DNA from: Streptomyces lasiicapitis
GTDB taxonomy: Bacteria > Actinomycetota > Actinomycetes > Streptomycetales > Streptomycetaceae
DNA: 64,000 nucleotides
Assembly: GCF_014646335.1 (NCBI RefSeq)
Contig: NZ_BMNG01000025.1
Coordinates: 25,398-89,397, forward strand
Reading direction: 5' to 3'
In this document: positions 27,371 to 36,158 of the stretch, piece after piece
Layout: every line of letters begins with the position of its first letter
Position numbering within the stretch: the stretch's first letter is position 1
Notes under the pieces: generated by a model
Database searches by the model: none
Seen by the model: only the letters and a program-made list of their open reading frames with translations
Told to the model about the DNA's origin: nothing
Made by a program: the position numbers and the translations under genes

Positions 27371-28462
27371 TCAGCGCAGCACCGCCGCCACCAGATCGCT
27401 CCCCAGCGCCGTCAGCTCGGGCACATTGAGGGTGTGGCGTACGTAGCGCCCGTGCCGCCGGGCCGTGAGCAGGCCCGCGCGGCGCAGCACCGCGAGGTGG
27501 CGGGACACCTCCGGGAGCGAGAGTTCCCAGGCGTGGGCCAGCTCGCCGGTGGTGTGCGGGCCGCGGGCCAGGGTGCGAAGGAGGCGTAGCCGCACGGGAT
27601 GCGCGAGTGCCTCGAGGCGCAGCGTGACCGTCTCCAGGGAGACCGGCTCCGCCGGGCCCGGCTCGGCCACGGGGTACTGCACCACCGGCTGCCATCCGGG
27701 CGCGTGGACCACGACGAGATGCGGGCTGCCGTAGACGCTGGGGATGAAGGTGACCCCCGTGCCGTGGGCGGCGGTGGCCTTGTCCTGGAGCTTGTCCACG
27801 ACGATGCAGTCGCCGTCCGGTGCCAGGGCGACGGCGCCGGAGACCGAGGCGAGTGCCGCCCCGACGCCCTGGCGCTTGAGCAGGTCGTTCTTCAGGCGCA
27901 GGTCGGCGGCGAGCCGTGCGGCGACGCCGGTCCAGGCGGCGTCGAAGAAGGCCTCGGCGCACTGTTCGAGGGTGTGGCGCACCCGTGCCCGCACGGCGGC
28001 CGGGTCGGCGAGCAGCCGTTCCGCGAAGGCCTCTTGACGCGCGCCGCGTGCCTGGGCCAGGTCCAGGGCCCGCTCGCGCGCGGTCGCGTCGGTGAGCGGC
28101 GACGGCGCGGCGAGCCGGGTCCGGCCGCCGCCGCACGTGGTGACGAGCGCGGCGGTCACGTACGTCTCGTCGTCGATCCGGTCCACGTCGTCCAGCTCCT
28201 CGGCGAGGGTGGGCCGGGGCCGGGCGGGGAACAGGAAGTCGGCCTGCGAGGAGCGCCAGAGGAACTCCGCCTCCCGCAGCCGCTCGGCCGGCTCCGGCGG
28301 CAGCGCGGCCCAGACGTCGGCGGCCCAGTCGTCGAACTGCGGATGGTGCCCGGGTTCGGCGAGTACGTGCAGCATCGCGGTCAGTTCGGCCAGCGGGGAT
28401 GCGGCGAACCGCAGTCGCTCGGACGGCAGTCCGCTGATGTCGATGCGCAGCGTCATCCGCAC
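27371..28462 (-). CDS. DUF5937/ArsR-type winged-helix transcriptional regulator
   Basis: A 363-residue regulator. The N-terminal roughly 260 residues are the DUF5937-type effector region (ISGLPSERLRFAASPLAELTAM). The C-terminal 85 are an ArsR winged helix (LEALAHPVRLRLLRTLARG, then ELSLPEVSRHLAVLRRAGLLTAR). The ligand is unknown. It is divergent from an MFS gene 93 bp away, and a long perfect inverted repeat lies between them. GTG at 28462 and ATG at 28456 are both possible starts, as neither has a clear ribosome site. Confidence 0.88.
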   Translation of the reverse strand: MRMTLRIDISGLPSERLRFAASPLAELTAMLHVLAEPGHHPQFDDWAADVWAALPPEPAERLREAEFLWRSSQADFLFPARPRPTLAEELDDVDRIDDETYVTAALVTTCGGGRTRLAAPSPLTDATARERALDLAQARGARQEAFAERLLADPAAVRARVRHTLEQCAEAFFDAAWTGVAARLAADLRLKNDLLKRQGVGAALASVSGAVALAPDGDCIVVDKLQDKATAAHGTGVTFIPSVYGSPHLVVVHAPGWQPVVQYPVAEPGPAEPVSLETVTLRLEALAHPVRLRLLRTLARGPHTTGELAHAWELSLPEVSRHLAVLRRAGLLTARRHGRYVRHTLNVPELTALGSDLVAAVLR

Positions 28463-28490
28463 ATCATCGCTGGCCGGACGGCCTGCGACG

Positions 28491-28521
28491 GCGTCGCTTG
28501 ACGGTGTCCGTCAAGCGACGC
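28491..28521. promoter_or_regulatory. 31-bp inverted repeat between divergent ArsR-type and MFS genes
   Basis: Arms of 14 bp (28491-28504 and 28508-28521, GCGTCGCTTGACGG and its exact complement) flank a 3-nt TGT centre. It lies in a 93-bp divergent intergenic region, 28 bp from one start and 34 bp from the other. It is therefore an operator candidate rather than a terminator, shared by the regulator and the MFS transporter. Confidence 0.72.
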
Positions 28522-28555
28522 GGCCGTCCCGGCGGCCGACCGCACCGTTGTCGCC

Positions 28556-29815
28556 ATGGCAACCACCACCAAGATCCGGCCCCGCGCCCTCGTGCGCGCC
28601 TCCGGAGGCCCCCGCTATGCCGTCGCCCTGGCCGTGGACGCGCTCGGCACGGGCCTGCTGCGGCCCTTTCTGCTGCTGTACGGAGTGACGGTGCTGCGGC
28701 TTTCGGCGCCGGCCACCGGTGTCGCCATGACGGTCGGCATCGTCGTGGGTCTGGTGTGCATGCCCGCGGTGGGGCGATGGCTGGACCGGGGCGCGCGCAG
28801 CACGGTCGTGGCGGCGTCGATGCTGGTGCGGGTGTTCGGCGTGGCGCTGCTTCTCGCCACCCCCGCGGGGCACGTCTGGCTGTTCGGGGCGGCGGCGCTG
28901 TTCCTCGGCATCGGCAATCAGGCCTGGCCGGCCGCCCACGCGGCTCTCGTGGCCACGGTCGCCCACGGCCGGGAACGCGACGCCGCTCTCGCTGCGAGCC
29001 GCGCCCTGCGCAACGCGGGCCTGGGCGTGGGCGCGCTCATCGCCACCGTGTGCCTGGCGGGCGGCACCACGGCGTTGCAGGCGCTGGCGGCCGTCACCGG
29101 GCTCGCCTATCTCGCCGCGGCGGCGTTGGCGTGGTCGGTGCGGCTGCACGCGCGTCCGGCCGCCGCCCCGACCGGGGACGGCGCCGAGGAGAGCGGCAAG
29201 GACGGCGGCGCCGAGGACAAGGCCGAGGAGAGCGGCAAGGACAGCGCCAAGGGCAAGGCCGACGAGCCCGCACCCCGGATGCCCGCCCTGCTCGCCGCCA
29301 ACGTGATCTACGTCTTCTGCCTCAACGTCCCCGAAATCGCGCTCCCCCTGGTCCTGGTGACCCAGTTGCACGCGTCCCCGGTGTGGTCGGCGGCCATCTT
29401 CGTGGCCAACACGGTGCTGGTGGTCACGCTGCAGGTTCCGGTCACCGTCGCGCTGTCCCGCTTCCCCCGGCGGACCGTCCTCGCCTTCTCCGGCGTCGTA
29501 CTCGCCGTGTCCTACCTCGGCTTCCTCGCGGCCACCTCGCTGGGCCACGCCTTGGGCGCCCCGGCCGTCGCCGCGGTGTCCGTCGTCTGCACGATCGGCG
29601 AGATCATCTACGCGGGCAGCGCCACCGCGCTCGTCACCGCCCTGGCCCCGCCCGGGGTCCTGGGGCGCACCCTCGCCCGCTTCGAGCTCTCCACCGGCTT
29701 CGGCCTGGCCGTCTCCCCGGCGGTGATCACCGCGCTCGCGCCCCACGGCCCGGCCGCGCTCTGGGGCAGCCTCACCGCCGCGACGCTCCTCTCGGCCTTC
29801 GCCGTCACCGCATGA
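28556..29815 (+). CDS. MFS transporter
   Basis: A 419-residue major facilitator with about 12 membrane helices. The central cytoplasmic loop, about 40 residues between helices 6 and 7, is highly charged and contains an imperfect repeat (AEESGKD twice, with Lys/Asp/Glu linkers). It has the motif GRWLDRGARSTVV after helix 2. The substrate is unknown. It is divergent from the DUF5937/ArsR regulator and probably controlled by it through the inverted repeat at 28491-28521, an arrangement typical of inducible efflux. Confidence 0.9.
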   Translation: MATTTKIRPRALVRASGGPRYAVALAVDALGTGLLRPFLLLYGVTVLRLSAPATGVAMTVGIVVGLVCMPAVGRWLDRGARSTVVAASMLVRVFGVALLLATPAGHVWLFGAAALFLGIGNQAWPAAHAALVATVAHGRERDAALAASRALRNAGLGVGALIATVCLAGGTTALQALAAVTGLAYLAAAALAWSVRLHARPAAAPTGDGAEESGKDGGAEDKAEESGKDSAKGKADEPAPRMPALLAANVIYVFCLNVPEIALPLVLVTQLHASPVWSAAIFVANTVLVVTLQVPVTVALSRFPRRTVLAFSGVVLAVSYLGFLAATSLGHALGAPAVAAVSVVCTIGEIIYAGSATALVTALAPPGVLGRTLARFELSTGFGLAVSPAVITALAPHGPAALWGSLTAATLLSAFAVTA

Positions 29816-29891
29816 TCCGCACCACCCGGACATGCCGCGCCCCCCGCCGCGAGATCGCGACGAGGGGCGCAGGGCGCACGCGTGCAGGGAG

Positions 29892-30065
29892 TCAGTCGAT
29901 GCCGGGGAGGATGTGCGGCTCCGCGAGGTCGTCCTCGTATCCGGCGAGCCGGATCGGTGCCGCGTGGGCCCACGCCTCCAGGTTGCGGAGCTTCTGGGGC
30001 CGTCCGGCCCGCTCACCGCCACGCTCGGCCGACCGCTTCTCCTGCTTGGTCAGATCTGGTGTCAC
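29892..30065 (-). CDS. Small charged hypothetical protein (57 aa)
   Basis: A 57-codon frame starting at GTG 30065 with AAGGAG 6 nt upstream, an unusually good ribosome site. The product begins MTPDLTKQEKRSAERGGERA, is basic in its first half and acidic at its C-terminus (LAGYEDDLAEPHILPGID). I recognise no domain, signal peptide or cysteine pattern. No peptide-modification genes are adjacent, so I do not call it a RiPP precursor. The 251 bp upstream of it, before the SDR stop, hold no supported gene and only a short palindrome (GGTTAACC, 30233-30240). Confidence 0.5.
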   Translation of the reverse strand: MTPDLTKQEKRSAERGGERAGRPQKLRNLEAWAHAAPIRLAGYEDDLAEPHILPGID

Positions 30066-30316
30066 CGCGCACTCCTTCGTGTCGCGAAACGAAAGAACAA
30101 GGGTCGCGCTTGCAATGCGCTGCTCGGTCGCGGTGGCGCCGTCTGCTGGCGGGATCGCGGCCGTGGGTCTCAGCCTGTCCCGGGACGGTGGAGGGGCGCC
30201 GGTGTGCGCCTTGTGGCCGTCCGTTCGCACTAGGTTAACCAAATGAGCGCGGGTCTGCTCGATGGCGCTCCCCCAAAGGGAGGAATCCGGACATGCCCGC
30301 ACTCACTGGGTGCGAG

Positions 30317-31876
30317 TCACCACTTGCCGGGCTTGTAGTCCTTCAGGAACACCCCGTACAGGTCCTCGCCCGCCTCGCCGCGCACGACCGGGTCGTACAC
30401 GCGGGCCGCTCCGTCGACGAGGTCGAGCGGGGCGTGGAAGCCCTCCTCGGCCAGGCGCAGCTTGTCGAAGTGGGGGCGCTCGTCGGTGATCCAGCCGGTG
30501 TCGACCGAGGTCATGAGGATGCCGTCGGTCTGGAACATCTCCTGGGCGCTGGTCCGCGTCACCATGTTCATCGCGGCCTTCGCGGCGTTGGTGTTCGGGT
30601 GCCCGGCGCCCTTGTAGCCACGGCCGAAGACGCCTTCCATCGCGGAGACGTTGACGACGTAGGCGCGCCCGCTCTCCGCCTTCTTCGCGGCCTCGGCCAT
30701 CATCGGCCGCAAATGGCTGATCAGCATGAACGGCGCGGTGTAGTTGCACAGTTGGGTCTCGAGCAGCTCCACCGGGGAGATCTGCTCGATGGTCTGCACC
30801 CAGGTGTTGCTGTCCACCACGTCGGGCATCAGGCCGCCCGCGTCGATGGCGCTGCCGTCGCGGTGCCGCTCGACGCTGGCGTGGCCCGCGACCAGGGCGA
30901 GCTCGGCGACCTGCTGCGCGTCCAGGCCGCTGACGCCGACGGGCAGCGCGGCGAGGCGGTCCACCGCGCCGGAGTTGAAGGCGCCGATCACGTGGTGGGC
31001 GGGCAGTTCCCCGGCGGGCAGCGGGGCGCTCTCGCCCTCGACGAGCGCGGCGTAGGCGGCGGGCAGCCGGCGCACGGTCTGCGTCGCGTTGTTGATGAGG
31101 ATGTCCAGCGGACCCTGCTCGGCGACCTGCTCGGCGAGGCCGACGACCTGGCCGGGGTCGCGCAGGTCGATGCCGACGACCTCAAGGCGGTGCAGCCAGT
31201 CCGCCGAGTCGTCCATGGCCTTGAAGCGGCGGATGGCGTCCTTGGGGAAGCGCGTGGTGATGGTGGTGTGCGCGCCGTCGCGGAGCAGCCGCAGCGCGAT
31301 GTACATGCCGATCTTGGCGCGGCCGCCGGTGAGCAGCGCGCGCTTGCCGGTGAGGTCGGCGCTCGCGTCACGCCGGGACCGGTTCTCGGCGGCGCACTCC
31401 TGGCAGAGCTGGTGGTAGAAGTAGTCGACCTCGACGTACCGCGCCTTGCAGGTGTAGCAGGAGCGGGGGCGCTGGAGTATCCCCGCGATCTCGCCCTTGG
31501 CCGTCGCCGACGAGGGCAGGATGCCCTCGGTCTCGTCGTCGATGCGCTGCGCGGAGCCGGTGGCCGTGGCTTCGGTGACCGCCTTGTCGTGGGCGGTCTT
31601 GGCGGCCCTGCGGTCCTGGCGGCGGCGCTGCTTCACGGTCCGGTAGATCCCGGCGGTGGCGCGGCGCACGGTGATCGCGTCGGGGTGGTCGACGTCGAGT
31701 TCGTCCAGCTCGTCGAGCACGCTGAGGCAGACGGCGAGCCGCTCGGGGTCGATGCCCGGTCCGTACGAGACGGCGTCGGCGTCGGCGTTGACGTCCGATC
31801 CGTACGAGACTGCTTCGGCGTCAGTGCCCGGACCGTACGAAACGGCGCCTTCCTGGCTGTCCTCTGTCACGGTCAT
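30317..31876 (-). CDS. SDR family oxidoreductase with N-terminal repeats and zinc ribbon
   Basis: A 519-residue protein. The C-terminal roughly 340 residues are a short-chain dehydrogenase: a Rossmann start LLTGGRAKIGMYIALRL, DILINNAT, and a catalytic-region segment VVNVSAMEGVFGRGYKGAGHPN followed by NAAKAAMNM. The canonical Tyr-x-x-x-Lys is altered: Asn-Thr-Asn-Ala-Ala-Lys keeps the Lys but has no Tyr in the usual place. The N-terminal region has three imperfect AVSYG repeats (residues about 11-41), a helical linker, and two Cys-x-x-Cys pairs (CYTC, CQEC) that look like a zinc ribbon. The reaction and partner are unknown. It appears monocistronic. Confidence 0.85.
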   Translation of the reverse strand: MTVTEDSQEGAVSYGPGTDAEAVSYGSDVNADADAVSYGPGIDPERLAVCLSVLDELDELDVDHPDAITVRRATAGIYRTVKQRRRQDRRAAKTAHDKAVTEATATGSAQRIDDETEGILPSSATAKGEIAGILQRPRSCYTCKARYVEVDYFYHQLCQECAAENRSRRDASADLTGKRALLTGGRAKIGMYIALRLLRDGAHTTITTRFPKDAIRRFKAMDDSADWLHRLEVVGIDLRDPGQVVGLAEQVAEQGPLDILINNATQTVRRLPAAYAALVEGESAPLPAGELPAHHVIGAFNSGAVDRLAALPVGVSGLDAQQVAELALVAGHASVERHRDGSAIDAGGLMPDVVDSNTWVQTIEQISPVELLETQLCNYTAPFMLISHLRPMMAEAAKKAESGRAYVVNVSAMEGVFGRGYKGAGHPNTNAAKAAMNMVTRTSAQEMFQTDGILMTSVDTGWITDERPHFDKLRLAEEGFHAPLDLVDGAARVYDPVVRGEAGEDLYGVFLKDYKPGKW

Positions 31877-31950
31877 CGCCGCTGTCGTCCCTCACCGCGC
31901 TAGTGCCGCGGCTCGTCTGGGGTGACCGCGGATGCTCCAAAAGCGCAACT

Positions 31951-33354
31951 TTACGTAGCCCGGGCGCCCGGTACCAAACCCGAACGGTCGACCGCCACCC
32001 GTCGCGCGTCCTCGCACGCCGCCACCAGAGCGGCCAGCTCCACCCGTACGCAGCGCGCGAGAAGGTCCAGGTCCGGCACCGCGGCGGCGTCCGCGACCAG
32101 GCCGTAGTGGACGCGGCCGCGGTACGTGGAGACGGCGACCGCGAGCGCCTGCCCGCGGGCCAGCGGGGCGAAGGGGTAGACCTCCGTGAGCGGGTGTCCT
32201 GCCAGGCGCAGGCCGAGGCTGGGCAGCGGCACGCTGGTCACGAGGATGTCGAAGAGCAGCCGGGCCGCGTGTGCGACGGCGGGGCCGCCGAAGCGGTGGC
32301 CGAGCGGGGGCACGTGGTCGGCGAGCAGTGCGACGGCGCCGGCGCCGCGCGTGGGGCCCGCGTCCTTGTTGCGGTCCATGGCGCCGCGCACGGCGCGCAG
32401 CCGGGCGAGCGGGTCGGCGTCGTCGACGGGCAGCCGGACCAGATAGCCGGAGAGGCTGTTGCCCTGCGGGTGGGCGGTGCGCGGGCGGCGCCGCGAGACG
32501 GGGACGAGGGCGCGCGGGGCGACGCCGTCGCTGCTGTCGCCGCGTTCGTCGAGCCAGCGCCGCAGCGCCCCGGCGACCACGGCGATCAGTACGTCGTTGA
32601 CGGTGCCGCCGGCCGTCTTGCGCACGCGGTGCACGTCGTCCAGGTCAAGGGCGATGCCCGCGGTGCGGCGGCTGCCGGTGGGCCGGGAGGTGAGGGCGTC
32701 GCAGGACCGCACGCCCCAGGTCGCCCGCGCCACGGACGCGCCGATGTCGAGCGCACGGCCGACGTCGGTGGCGGCGGAGCGGGCCCCGGAGAGGGCGGAG
32801 CCGACGGTGCCGGGCAGCCGCCTCGGGTCGAGGGCGTGCCACCACGGCGCCTCGGGGGCGGGGCGGGGTTCGCGCGCGGGCGGGAGTTCCACCGGGTCCA
32901 TGACCCCGGCGGCCAGGGTGAGGGCGCGCAGCCCGTCGGCGAGGGCGTGGTGGAACTTGAACAGGACGGCGAACGAATCCCCGTCGGCGGCGGGCAGCAC
33001 GTGCGCCTCCCACGGCGGCCGGTCCCGGTCGAGGGGCCGCTCCATGAGCGCGCCCGCCGCCGCGTGGAAGTCGGCCGCGGGCGGGGCGAGGTGCACGTGG
33101 TCCAGCGGGTCGAAGCCGGGCGCGGGCTGCCGCTCGGCGCCGCCGGGAGGCAGCAGCACGTGCCGTATCCGCATGCGCAGGCCCGGGACGGCGGGGGCGC
33201 GGGCGGCGAGCAGGTCGGCGGCGTGCCCGGCGGCGGACGGCGAGTCCGCGGCGAAGACGCCCAGGGCCCCCAGGTGCATGGGGTGTGCGGCGGACTCGAT
33301 GCTCCAGAAGGCGAGATCGAGCGGGGCGAGCAGGTCCGAGCTCTCAGAGGTCAT
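31951..33354 (-). CDS. Wax ester synthase / diacylglycerol acyltransferase (WS/DGAT)
   Basis: A 467-residue acyltransferase of the bacterial WS/DGAT family, which makes triacylglycerol or wax ester from acyl-CoA. The catalytic HHxxxDG motif is present (KFHHALADGLRAL), and the family N-terminus (LLAPLDLAFWSIESAAHPMHLGALGVF) matches. The C-terminal domain has NVPLP-like SVPLPSLGLRLAGHPLTEVYP. Streptomyces store triacylglycerol, so this may be a storage-lipid enzyme. It stands alone, with its promoter region in 33355-33500 including a 3x15-bp tandem repeat. Confidence 0.92.
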   Translation of the reverse strand: MTSESSDLLAPLDLAFWSIESAAHPMHLGALGVFAADSPSAAGHAADLLAARAPAVPGLRMRIRHVLLPPGGAERQPAPGFDPLDHVHLAPPAADFHAAAGALMERPLDRDRPPWEAHVLPAADGDSFAVLFKFHHALADGLRALTLAAGVMDPVELPPAREPRPAPEAPWWHALDPRRLPGTVGSALSGARSAATDVGRALDIGASVARATWGVRSCDALTSRPTGSRRTAGIALDLDDVHRVRKTAGGTVNDVLIAVVAGALRRWLDERGDSSDGVAPRALVPVSRRRPRTAHPQGNSLSGYLVRLPVDDADPLARLRAVRGAMDRNKDAGPTRGAGAVALLADHVPPLGHRFGGPAVAHAARLLFDILVTSVPLPSLGLRLAGHPLTEVYPFAPLARGQALAVAVSTYRGRVHYGLVADAAAVPDLDLLARCVRVELAALVAACEDARRVAVDRSGLVPGARAT

Positions 33355-33384
33355 GACTCGCTCTCGTGTCGGCAGTCGGCGATC

Positions 33385-33429
33385 GGCAGTCGTGCGCTGG
33401 GCAGTTGCGTGCTGGGCAGTCGTGCGCTC
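33385..33429. repeat. Three tandem 15-bp repeats upstream of the WS/DGAT gene
   Basis: GGCAGTCGTGCGCTG, GGCAGTTGCGTGCTG and GGCAGTCGTGCGCTC follow one another without gaps, about 30-75 bp upstream of the acyltransferase start. Copies 1 and 3 differ at one base; copy 2 differs from them at three or four. No protein or structural role is evident. Confidence 0.7.
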
Positions 33430-33510
33430 GGCAACGGGAGCCAGCAGCCAATCACTCGCCGATAATTACGGTCAAGTACGATCTAGCTACGTACAGTTAA
33501 CAACAGATTA

Positions 33511-33550
33511 AGGCCCGCCCTCCCCCGAAATCGCCGGGAAGGGCGGGCCT
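33511..33550 (-). terminator. Rho-independent-type terminator after the GH92 gene
   Basis: AGGCCCGCCCT (33511-33521) pairs perfectly with AGGGCGGGCCT (33540-33550) around an 18-nt spacer that can itself pair partly. It lies 39 bp beyond the stop of the leftward GH92 gene and before the promoter of the acyltransferase gene, so it insulates the two. Confidence 0.75.
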
Positions 33551-33588
33551 CACGGGACGCCTGAGGTCACCTCACGACCGCTGCCCCG

Positions 33589-35946
33589 TCACCTGACCAC
33601 GGGCGGCGCCGCTTCGGGTGACGTTCCCCACTCCGACGGCTCGTCCCCCACGGCGAACGACAGCTCCCGCATCCCACGGATGTCGTCCGTACGCAGATAC
33701 GTCCGCCCGTAGTCCGCCCCGTCGGCGCTCACAGACTGCACGTACCGCCGCTCCGGCGACGTACCCGGCGCCTTCACCGTGAGCCGTCCGCGCGGGTAGT
33801 AGCGGCGGTCCAGGCTGAGGTCGACGCGCTCGAAGACGGGCGTCGACAGGCCCCAGGTGTCCGTGCCCGGCTGCACCGGGAAGATCCCGATGGACGACAG
33901 GACGTTCCAGGCGGACATGGTGCCGAGGTCGTCGTTGCCGGTCATGCCGGTCGGGGTGTCCGTGAAGAGCGTGAGCGCGGCGTGCACCACGTCGGTCGTC
34001 TTCCACGGCTGGCCGGTGGAGAGGTACGTGTACGGGGCGATCAGGTCGGGCTCGTTCTGCGGGTTGTACTTGTCCGCGTTGTAGTAGTCGTACGGGCCGT
34101 TGACCCACACCTCGCGGGCCGTCTTCGCCGGGTCCTTCAGGAGCTGCTCGTACGCGAAGAAGGAGTCGAGGCGGGCGTTCGTGGCCTGCTTGCCGCCGAT
34201 GAGGTCCACCATGCCCGGCAGGTCCTGCGGCACCAGCCACTGGTACTGCCAGGACGTGCCCTCGTGGAAGCCCTCGCTCTTGGCCGGATCGGCCGGTCCT
34301 GTGAAGGCGCCCACCTTGTCCCTGGCGCGGAAGAACCCGGTCGAACTGTCGAAGATCTTCCGGTAGTTCTGGGCGCGCGCCGCATAGCGGGCCGCGTCCC
34401 TCTCATGCCCCAGCTCGCGCGCCATCTGCCCGAGCATCGCGTCCGACAGGGCGTACTCCAGCGTGGCCGAGGCGCCGTGGTCGTAGTCGGAGTCGCCCGG
34501 CTTGGCGTGCGGGCGGCCCTTGATGTAGGGCGCGAAACCTTCGGCGATGTACTCCTTGTTGGCCTCGCGGCCCACCGGCGCGGAGTCGGCCGGCGGCACG
34601 CCGTCGGCGTTCTTCTTCAGCGCGCGGTACGCCTTCTCCTCAAGGCCGGGAGTCCCCTTCAACAGGCCCTGCTGGTAGGCGTTGGTGAGGAACGGCGTGA
34701 CCGGGTCGCCGGTCATGATGTTCGTCTCGACGGTGCCGTAGCCCCACTTGGGCAGCCAGCCGCTCTCGGCGTCGATTCTGAGGACGGACAGCGCCATGTC
34801 GCGGGACTCGCGCGGCGCGAGCAGGGCGAGAAGCTGGGCCTGGGTGCGGTAGGTGTCCCACAACGACCAGTTCTGGTAGTAGGTGAATCCCCCGTGATCA
34901 GCAGTGCGGTGGGTCTTCTGGTCCCAGCCGGTGTAGCGGCCGTCCACGTCGCTGCCGATGTTCGGCGCGAGGAACGAGCGGTAGAGGGACGAGTAGAAGG
35001 TGCGCCGCAGCGTCTCCCCGCCGCCCTGCGCCCGTACGTCGTCGAGCCGGTCCTCCCACTTCGCGCGCGCCGCGTGCTCGACGCGGCCGAAGGAACGCCC
35101 GCCCTCCGCACGGAGGTTGAGCGCCGCGCCCCTGGCGTCGACGTACGAGAGCGCGGTCGTCGCCTCGACGGTGCGGTCCTTCGCCGTGTCGAAGCGGACG
35201 TACGCGCCATTGCGCTCGCCGTCCGCCGAGGACTTCGCGGAGCCCGCGGTGACGGTCCCGCCCTTCCAGGTCCCGGAGGAGCTGAACGGCCGGTCGAAGC
35301 GGGTGACGGTGTAGAGGGTGTACGGCTTGGTGTCCTGGCAGAAGCCGCTACCGGTGATCTTCGTGCGGACGGTGCGGCGGTCGAGGATCTCGACCTCGGT
35401 GCGGACCGACTTGTGCAGCGACTGGCCCGCGTTGATCAGGACGTTGGCCTTGTCCGTGGCCGGAAAGGTGTAGCGCTGTACGCCGGTGCGCTCGGTCGCG
35501 GTCAGCTCGGCGTCGACGCCGGACTTCAGGCCCACCTTGTAATAGCCGGGGCGCGCCTTCTCCGTGTCGTGGCTGAACTCCGCCGCGTACTTCGCGTAGT
35601 CCGTCTCCGCCACGTCCCCGGTCGTCGGCAGGACCGGCAGGTCCCCGCCAAGGCCGCAGCCCACACCGGACAGATGCACGGCGGAGAAGCCGCGGATGTG
35701 CGTGTCGGAGTGGTCGTAGCCGGTGTTGTGGCCGGTGTCGGGCGAGAGCTGCACCATGCCGAAGGGCACCGCGGCGCCCGGATAGGTGTTGCCCTCGTTC
35801 TCGGTGCCGATGAACGGGTTGACCAGGTCGGTCAGGCGCTCGCCGCGCGGGGCGGCGTCGGCCGACGGGACGGCGAGGGCCCCGCCGAGGAGCGCGGCCG
35901 CCACGGCAGCCGTCCCCGCGCCGCGCAGCCGTCGGTTCCATCTCAT
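33589..35946 (-). CDS. Secreted alpha-mannosidase, GH92
   Basis: A 785-residue GH92 exo-acting, calcium-dependent inverting alpha-mannosidase. It has a Sec signal (RRLRGAGTAAVAAALLGGALAVPSADA) and the N-terminal block LVNPFIGTENEGNTYPGA. The active-site blocks are EGFHEGTSWQYQWLVPQD and GMTGNDDLGTMSAWNVLSS (Asp672-Asp673). Most GH92 enzymes release alpha-1,2/1,3-linked mannose from N-glycans or yeast mannan. The ATG at 35946 is chosen for the signal peptide and an AAGGAGG 11 nt upstream. A perfect LacI-type palindrome 20 bp before the start and the upstream PA14-GH2 gene tie it to the LacI/transporter locus at 38999-44943. Confidence 0.94.
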   Translation of the reverse strand: MRWNRRLRGAGTAAVAAALLGGALAVPSADAAPRGERLTDLVNPFIGTENEGNTYPGAAVPFGMVQLSPDTGHNTGYDHSDTHIRGFSAVHLSGVGCGLGGDLPVLPTTGDVAETDYAKYAAEFSHDTEKARPGYYKVGLKSGVDAELTATERTGVQRYTFPATDKANVLINAGQSLHKSVRTEVEILDRRTVRTKITGSGFCQDTKPYTLYTVTRFDRPFSSSGTWKGGTVTAGSAKSSADGERNGAYVRFDTAKDRTVEATTALSYVDARGAALNLRAEGGRSFGRVEHAARAKWEDRLDDVRAQGGGETLRRTFYSSLYRSFLAPNIGSDVDGRYTGWDQKTHRTADHGGFTYYQNWSLWDTYRTQAQLLALLAPRESRDMALSVLRIDAESGWLPKWGYGTVETNIMTGDPVTPFLTNAYQQGLLKGTPGLEEKAYRALKKNADGVPPADSAPVGREANKEYIAEGFAPYIKGRPHAKPGDSDYDHGASATLEYALSDAMLGQMARELGHERDAARYAARAQNYRKIFDSSTGFFRARDKVGAFTGPADPAKSEGFHEGTSWQYQWLVPQDLPGMVDLIGGKQATNARLDSFFAYEQLLKDPAKTAREVWVNGPYDYYNADKYNPQNEPDLIAPYTYLSTGQPWKTTDVVHAALTLFTDTPTGMTGNDDLGTMSAWNVLSSIGIFPVQPGTDTWGLSTPVFERVDLSLDRRYYPRGRLTVKAPGTSPERRYVQSVSADGADYGRTYLRTDDIRGMRELSFAVGDEPSEWGTSPEAAPPVVR

Positions 35947-35965
35947 GGGTGGGTACGCCTCCTTG

Positions 35966-35977
35966 GACAACGTTGTC
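35966..35977. promoter_or_regulatory. LacI-type operator before GH92
   Basis: GACAACGTTGTC is a perfect 12-bp palindrome with the central CG typical of LacI-family sites. It begins 20 bp upstream of the GH92 start. The inner CAACGTTG recurs before the GH2 gene at 38876-38883. Confidence 0.7.
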
Positions 35978-36158
35978 ACTGCATCGGGCGCGCCCATTCT
36001 TCGGGCGGCCGCGTGTACTCGTCAAGGGTCGTATCAAGGGTTGCGCCTCCCCGGCCCGCGCCGGACACGGCCACGACGACGCGCCCCGGCCCGCCCGTCA
36101 GGGAGCGAACCGGAGCGCATCAATCCGTCAGGCCACCGGGCCGCAGGAGGTCACACCA

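Noticed and set aside
29892..30065. RiPP precursor peptide
   Set aside because: No Cys/Ser/Thr-rich core and no modification enzymes next to it.
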